Assembly: GCA_002238445.1 (NCBI GenBank)
Contig: MPML01000009.1
Location: 1 to 64,000, forward strand
DNA from: Caldilineaceae bacterium bin5
GTDB lineage: Bacteria; Chloroflexota; Anaerolineae; Caldilineales; Caldilineaceae
Reading direction: 5' to 3'
DNA length: 64,000 bases
Numbering within the stretch: the stretch's first letter is position 1; the number at the start of each line of letters is the position of its first letter. The notes below the pieces were generated by a model that worked only from the letters and a program-made list of their open reading frames with translations, was not told where the DNA came from and made no database searches. A program made the translations under genes and the position numbers. Shown here piece by piece: positions 59,465 to 64,000 of this stretch.

Positions 59465-60967
59465 ATGTCTAAGCCGATCGGGTTGCACCCTGAGAATCCC
59501 CGTTATTTTGAGTACAGGGACAGGCCGCTGGTACTGATTACGGCGACCGAGCATTACGGTGCGGTGATCAACCGCAACTTCGATTACGTCGCCTATCTGG
59601 ATGATGCGGCCGAGAAGCGGCAGACGCTGAGCCGCTGCTTTCTGCTCTTTCGGGAGCTGCAGGTTTTCGACCCTGATACGCAGGTGAAGCCGATCAACCC
59701 ACATTCGCCGTGCAAACCGTTGCCGGGCGAATATCTGTCTCCCTGGATGCGTAGCGGGCCAGATTTTGCCACAGACGGCTATCCCAAGTTCGATCTGGAC
59801 CGGTGGAATCCGGAATACTTCGAGAGGCTGCATGGCTTTCTGGCGGCGGCGCAGGCGCGGGGTGTCATCATCGAGCTGACGCTATTCAGCAGCACGTACA
59901 GCGACGCGGTGTGGGGGCTGAATCCGCTAAACGCCCAGAACAACATCAACGGGGTGGGCGACATCCCGTGGCAGGACTACATTTCCGGCCGCGATGCTGC
60001 GCTGATGGAGAGGCAGATGGCCTACGTCAGCAAGGTGGTGGTGGAGGTGAACGGTCACGATTGCTTCTACTTTGAGGTCTGCAACGAGCCGTTTACGGCC
60101 ATTGCGGGGATGATGCCGGAGACTGGTTTTGCCACGCAGGCGGAGGTCGATGGGTGGCAGGAAGCGGTGCGCGATCGGATCCGTGCGACGGAGGAGGGGT
60201 TGCCCAAGAAGCATCTTGTCTTTCAGGTGCCGGTGGAGAACTGGCGCACGGACACAGCGCTGGAGCAAATCCTGGGGGAGGAGTCGGTGGACGCGGTGAA
60301 CCTGCATGATTACCAGCAGTTGACCTACAAGGGCTCGATTCTGGCGCCGCTCTCGCGGTTCATGCAACGCGACCTGCGGCTGGCGCGTATTCAGCAGGTG
60401 TGGACTGCTGTTCACGAGACGGGCAAGCCGTTCGTGTTCGACGAGGATAACGCGGCGACGAGTTCGCTGGACGAGGAGTCGTGGATCGTGCATCGCAAAC
60501 GGGCCTGGGCGACGGTCTGCAGCGGCGGCCACTACAACATGATCGACTTTTCGATCCAGGCCGGGGGCCAGGAGGCAGGTACGCCGGCCTCGCAGGCGAT
60601 GATCCGCAGTTGGATGAAGAATCTGTCGGCGTTCATTCACGGGGTCGATTTCGTGCAGATGGGGCCGGACCCGGACTTTGCCAGCGAGACGCCAGACAAT
60701 ACGATTGCGATCACTCTGGGTCAACCGGGGCGGGCATACGTGGTTTATGTGGCGGATCAACGGGAGGTGGATGATTCCGGGCTGGGACAGCCCTGCCAAG
60801 GGCGCCTGGCTTTCACGCTGCCGGTGGGCGATTATTCAGCCCGGCTCTTTTCGCCGGCGGAGGGAAGGTATACGGGACAGAGGCTGGCCCTTGCCGGCGG
60901 TGAAACGGGAATCGAACTGGCGCCGTTCAGCCACGACATTGCCGTTCATATTGAGGCAGGCGGTTAG
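59465..60967 (+). CDS. Cellulase-like clan GH-A glycoside hydrolase (candidate)
   Basis: A 500-aa TIM-barrel protein. FEVCNEPF (about residue 210) matches the clan GH-A acid/base Asn-Glu-Pro. KPFVFDEDNAA (about 325) is the likely nucleophile strand. VNLHDYQQLTYKG and HYNMIDFSIQAG lie between and after. A beta-sandwich-like C-terminus (about 420-500) resembles the putative collagen-binding or accessory domain found after DUF4038-type barrels. There is no signal peptide, so it is intracellular or exported by another route. GGAGGAAG precedes the ATG. Substrate unknown. Confidence 0.75.
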   Translation: MSKPIGLHPENPRYFEYRDRPLVLITATEHYGAVINRNFDYVAYLDDAAEKRQTLSRCFLLFRELQVFDPDTQVKPINPHSPCKPLPGEYLSPWMRSGPDFATDGYPKFDLDRWNPEYFERLHGFLAAAQARGVIIELTLFSSTYSDAVWGLNPLNAQNNINGVGDIPWQDYISGRDAALMERQMAYVSKVVVEVNGHDCFYFEVCNEPFTAIAGMMPETGFATQAEVDGWQEAVRDRIRATEEGLPKKHLVFQVPVENWRTDTALEQILGEESVDAVNLHDYQQLTYKGSILAPLSRFMQRDLRLARIQQVWTAVHETGKPFVFDEDNAATSSLDEESWIVHRKRAWATVCSGGHYNMIDFSIQAGGQEAGTPASQAMIRSWMKNLSAFIHGVDFVQMGPDPDFASETPDNTIAITLGQPGRAYVVYVADQREVDDSGLGQPCQGRLAFTLPVGDYSARLFSPAEGRYTGQRLALAGGETGIELAPFSHDIAVHIEAGG

Positions 60968-61015
60968 TGGTCGGTAGCCGGTGCAGTTATCTCCAACCGA
61001 AGAAGGAGTTGCAAG

Positions 61016-61858
61016 ATGGAACTTAAGCTTTCGTGCGCAGATTTCACCTTTCCGCTGTTGCCGCACGATGACGTACTGAAGCTGATCGCGATGATGGGTT
61101 TTCAGGGGGTGGATATCGGCCTGTTTGAGGACCGCTCCCACATTTATCCCAGCCATGTAATGCCTAATATGGCGGCGTCGGCGCGCGATCTGACGAGCCG
61201 GGTCCAGGATAAGGGGTTGGAGATTGCCGATGTCTATTTTCAAGCCTCCGGTCCGGGGTTACCGGCGCTGGCGATAAACCATCCCGACGCGGAGGAGCGC
61301 CGCCAGGCGCGCGATCTGTTCGCGCGCGTGGTCGAGTTTACGCTGCGTTGCAACGCCACCCATATCTCGATCGAGCCGGGGCTGCCGTGGGAGGGCGAAT
61401 CCTACGAGACGTCGTTGAAGCGGGCGTGCGAGGAGCTGGCGTGGCGGGTGGAGCTGGTGCAGGCGGCGGGATGTGTGTGCGCGGTGGAGCCCAACGTCGA
61501 GTCATTGACGCGCACGCCGGAGCAGACGCATCGCATGCTGGAGATGACACCGGGATTGACGCTGACACTGGACTATTCGCATTTCGCTTACCGGGAGATC
61601 AGCGACGACGAGAGCGAAACATTGATCCCGCACACCTCCCATTTTCACGCGCGCGGGGGGCATAAGAACCGTTTGCAGTCGCTGATCCAGGATAACGTGA
61701 TCGACTATCCGCGCGTGGTGCGGGCGCTGCGGGATTCCGGCTACGGGGGCTACATCTGCGTCGAGTATGTGTGGGTCGATTGGGAGGGTTGCAACGAGGT
61801 CGACACGCTGTCAGAGACGATCCAGATGCGGGATCTGCTGCGGTCGGTCGATTTGTGA
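61016..61858 (+). CDS. Sugar phosphate isomerase/epimerase (AP-endonuclease 2 fold)
   Basis: A 280-aa xylose-isomerase-like TIM barrel. Candidate metal ligands lie in THISIEPGLPW, CAVEPNVESL (Glu), LTLDYSHFAY (Asp/His), HFHARGG (His) and YICVEYVWVDW (Glu). Members include tagatose/fructose epimerases, IolE-like dehydratases and xylose isomerases. It is 48 bp after the glycosidase-like gene with GGAG before the ATG, so the product probably handles the sugar released upstream. Confidence 0.85.
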   Translation: MELKLSCADFTFPLLPHDDVLKLIAMMGFQGVDIGLFEDRSHIYPSHVMPNMAASARDLTSRVQDKGLEIADVYFQASGPGLPALAINHPDAEERRQARDLFARVVEFTLRCNATHISIEPGLPWEGESYETSLKRACEELAWRVELVQAAGCVCAVEPNVESLTRTPEQTHRMLEMTPGLTLTLDYSHFAYREISDDESETLIPHTSHFHARGGHKNRLQSLIQDNVIDYPRVVRALRDSGYGGYICVEYVWVDWEGCNEVDTLSETIQMRDLLRSVDL

Positions 61859-61904
61859 GGGTAGTGCAGTTGGAGGGCGATAGTGACGGCGCTCCGGTTG
61901 TCCT

Positions 61905-62573
61905 GTGAGCACACCCGACCTGCACCTGCGCACCCTGTTTTTGCTCGATAGAGACGGGCGAATCCGAGGGACGCGCGAGCCGGACCCGGATCCAGGCCCG
62001 TTTTTCGCGCTTATTCGCGGCAGGACGAGTTGCGCCTGGGCTGTAAGGGCGGACCTGCCGCAGGATATCGCGGAGAAGCTTGCCGGTCTCGCCCGCGAAG
62101 AGCCGCCGGTTGCGCATTTTCGCGACGCTCCGATGCATGCGGAGCGGTACATGGCGCTGGCCGGGGGCGAATTATACTTCGGGCCGGCGTTTGCTTTCCC
62201 CGAAACAGTTGAACAGCCTGATGCCACCGTCATTGTAGATGATGTGCGGTTGCTCGCGCGCCACTTTTCGGGGTGGACCGATGCCGAGATTCCGGTACGG
62301 TCGCCTGTAGTGGCGGTGGTGGTGGATGGCGATGCGGTGAGCGTTTGCTTCTGTGCACGGCGATCCGATGCTGCGGCGGAGGCCGGGTTGGAGACGGCAG
62401 AAGCCTTTCGGGGACGGGGGCTCGGTCCGCAGGCGGCGGCGGGGTGGGCACTGGCGGTGCGGGCGTCGGGGCGGATTCCGCTTTACAGTGCTTCGTGGGC
62501 GAACGGGGCTTCGCTGGCGGTGGCGCGTAAGTTGGGGCTGGTGGTGTATGCGTGTGGGTGGAGTTTGGGGTGA
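61905..62573 (+). CDS. GNAT-type N-acetyltransferase domain protein
   Basis: A 222-aa protein starting at GTG 61905. The N-terminal half (LRTLFLLDRDGRIRGTREPDPDPGPFFALIRG) is of unknown type. The C-terminal half has a GNAT acetyl-CoA site: AGLETAEAFRGRGLGPQAAAGWALAV (Q/RxxGxG/A loop) followed by SWANGASLAVARKLGLVVYACGW, typical of the last GNAT strand and helix. Substrate unknown. Last of the plus-strand group. Confidence 0.8.
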   Translation: MSTPDLHLRTLFLLDRDGRIRGTREPDPDPGPFFALIRGRTSCAWAVRADLPQDIAEKLAGLAREEPPVAHFRDAPMHAERYMALAGGELYFGPAFAFPETVEQPDATVIVDDVRLLARHFSGWTDAEIPVRSPVVAVVVDGDAVSVCFCARRSDAAAEAGLETAEAFRGRGLGPQAAAGWALAVRASGRIPLYSASWANGASLAVARKLGLVVYACGWSLG

Positions 62574-63017
62574 GGGGAGCTTGGTCCTTGGTGTGCCTGG
62601 CCCCTAAAGAAGTGACCCAGAGTTCAGGTGGGTAGGCGAAGGATCCACCATGCTCTCGGGGTTCGGTTTTGCGGCCACGTATTAGCGACCGATGTGTTCC
62701 CATTTGTCCCGACCACGGAAAAGCCAGCCGAGTGGTGCGTGTCGAGATACTCTATCTCTTTAAACGCTCCACCGATCTGAAACTCTCCACGCTTGAATTC
62801 GTGACTGCATAACCGCCCAGCAGCCACGCTGGACCTGCTCCATTGAAGATGAAGCGCTACCATCCTATTGCGCCCGACATCCTGCGGAATCAAGATTTGG
62901 CTCTGCAAAATCTTGATGGCTGCAATTTTTTGGGACGGGGCGGACATTTAAGCCAGCGCACTGAGGCTTGTCCGCGCAGTTGGCCCAAAACCGGGACCAC
63001 TTTCCCCCACTTCGCTC
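62574..63017. other. Intergenic gap with a perfect inverted repeat
   Basis: No supported gene. ATCAAGATTT (62889-62898) and AAATCTTGAT (62908-62917) form a perfect 10-bp stem with a nine-base loop; a TTTTTT run follows eight bases later (62926-62931), so it may be a weak terminator or a regulatory hairpin. Confidence 0.45.
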
Positions 63018-63046
63018 TTGAGCGCCGCGCGCGCCTCCGCTATAAT
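63018..63046 (+). promoter_or_regulatory. Strong sigma70-type promoter of GT4 gene
   Basis: TTGAGC (63018-63023), exactly 17 bp, then TATAAT (63041-63046). This is the best-formed promoter in the window and lies about 70 bp before the glycosyltransferase start. Confidence 0.7.
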
Positions 63047-63114
63047 CAGGGGGACGGCAAGTAGAACGAGTATACTGGCGGCCAGCCTTTATCCACCAGG
63101 CACAGGGAGAATCG

Positions 63115-64000
63115 GTTGCGCGTTGTATTGATCAGCAAGGCGCTCGTGGTGGGCGCGTATCAGAGGAAGGCGGAGGAGATTGCCCGGCTGGGGGTGGAGC
63201 TGACGGTGCTGGTGCCACCGAGTTGGCGGGACCGGCGCGGTACGCAACGGGCGGAACGGCTGCATACTGTGGGCTACGAACTTCGTACGATTCCCCTCCT
63301 ATTCAACGGCGCGTATCATATGCACTTTTATCCCACTCTGGTAAGGGAGCTGCGGGAGTTGAAACCGGAGGTTGTGCATGTGGATGAGGAGCCATACAAT
63401 TTGGCTACGCTTCTAGGTGTGCGAGCGGCACGGTCGGTGGGAGCGGAGCCACTCTTCTTTACCTGGCAAAACCTGCTGCGGCGCTATCCGCCGCCTTTTA
63501 ACTGGTTTGAGCGCATGGTATACCGCTCCTGTGCGGTCGCGATCGCCGGGAATGCCGAGGCCCGCGAGGTTCTTGTGCGCAAGGGCTATGGGGGCGAGAT
63601 CGTGGTGCTGCCGCAGTTTGGCGTAGACCCGACCATATTCCGGCCGCAGCCGGAGGCGGGCGAGGAAGAGGGGACGCAGCGCAGAGAGAATAACGAGTCG
63701 TTGAAGCGCTCCTCAATCCTCACTTCTCAGTCCGACAAGTTTCATATCGGCTACGCCGGCGGGCTGTTGCCTGAAAAGGGGCTGGACCTGCTGCTGCGGG
63801 CATGCGTTGGACTCGAGGGCGACTGGCGGTTGACGCTGGTTGGCAGCGGAGAGGAGTTGGAAGCGCTTCGGAGACTTGCTGTTGAGGGCGGCATCGAAGA
63901 CCGGGTCACGCTAGGCGTGAGACTACCCAGCGCGGAGATGCCGGATTTCTACCGTTCACTCGAACTGTTGGTGCTGCCCAGCCGCACGCGGCCAAACTGG
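63115..64000 (+). CDS. GT4-family glycosyltransferase (partial, cut by window end)
   Basis: The frame is open from TTG 63115 (GGGAG seven bases upstream) to the window end, 295 codons without a stop. The start RVVLISKALVVGAYQRKAEEIARLGVELTVLVP and EVVHVDEEPYN form a GT-B N-terminal domain; VVLPQFGVDPTIFRP, FHIGYAGGLLPEKGLDLLLRA and LVGSGEEL are hallmarks of GT4 C-terminal nucleotide-sugar domains. A hydrophilic insert (EEEGTQRRENNESLKRSS, about 184-205) interrupts the link between domains. The C-terminal E-x7-E motif lies beyond the window. It likely acts in polysaccharide or glycolipid synthesis. Confidence 0.88.

Noticed and set aside
62624..62947. Minus-strand 107-codon ORF in the gap before the GT4 gene
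   Set aside because: No ribosome-binding site or recognisable domain, and it overlaps the inverted repeat; not reported as a gene.

Overview
The window looks like chromosomal DNA of an uncultured bacterium with fairly high GC content. The gene set best fits a Chloroflexota (Anaerolineae/Caldilineae-like) genome. Pointers are an AmaP-like gene next to scpB, HisKA_2/ANTAR signalling, an SH3b/DUF7282-like lipoprotein, a YfhO membrane protein, and many PhyH, Gfo/Idh and sulfatase genes as in sponge-associated or aquatic members. Lineage is inferred from gene content only. GTG and TTG starts are common.

Layout. 0.3-15 kb: a membrane-bound GH3-like protein; a marR-controlled heterodimeric ABC exporter (minus strand) facing fabF-fabH; then three PhyH dioxygenases and a zinc alcohol dehydrogenase. 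15.7-24 kb (minus strand): rhamnulokinase and L-rhamnose isomerase, DnaE, and a heptad-repeat coiled-coil protein. 24.4-31.2 kb: Hsp20, a selD whose catalytic codon is an in-frame UGA, a DUF898 protein, a CoA-transferase, a Uma2-type protein and cyclophilin. 31.2-35.2 kb: a second heterodimeric ABC exporter. 35.5-39.2 kb: an antitoxin-like small ORF, a broken gene, a HEPN/MNT pair, a Gfo/Idh oxidoreductase and a fourth PhyH. 39.7-47.4 kb: tRNA-Pro(CGG), a PdtaS/PdtaR-like system, a GT2, a YfhO protein, an AmaP-like protein and ScpB. 47.5-53.9 kb (minus strand): thioesterase, HepT/MntA-like pair, dihydrolipoamide dehydrogenase, 2-oxoacid dehydrogenase E2, a VOC protein and a sulfatase. 54.5-64 kb: DinB, an SH3b lipoprotein, a carbohydrate-related plus-strand cluster with a fifth PhyH, a GNAT protein, and a GT4 gene cut by the window end.

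Two observations stand out. (1) selD begins upstream of where a standard caller would put it. The ATG at 25903 gives 374 aa with UGA at residue 17, where E. coli SelD has Cys17, and with L8, T9, G16 and K20 also conserved, so this is a probable selenoprotein SelD. (2) Six copies (one cut by the window edge, one compound) of a roughly 290-bp non-coding element are scattered between genes. They have GTAACTACT-type terminal inverted repeats and 7-10 bp flanking direct repeats, which matches the hallmarks of IS66-family ends. Their core forms two adjacent hairpins with compensatory base changes between copies. All copies lie in the same orientation. This appears to be a MITE family with a conserved nucleic-acid fold.

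The two ABC pairs each show the asymmetric signature of TM287/288-like exporters: one subunit has LDD/AQR and its partner has a non-canonical signature motif. No CRISPR array, rRNA, prophage or transposase gene was seen.
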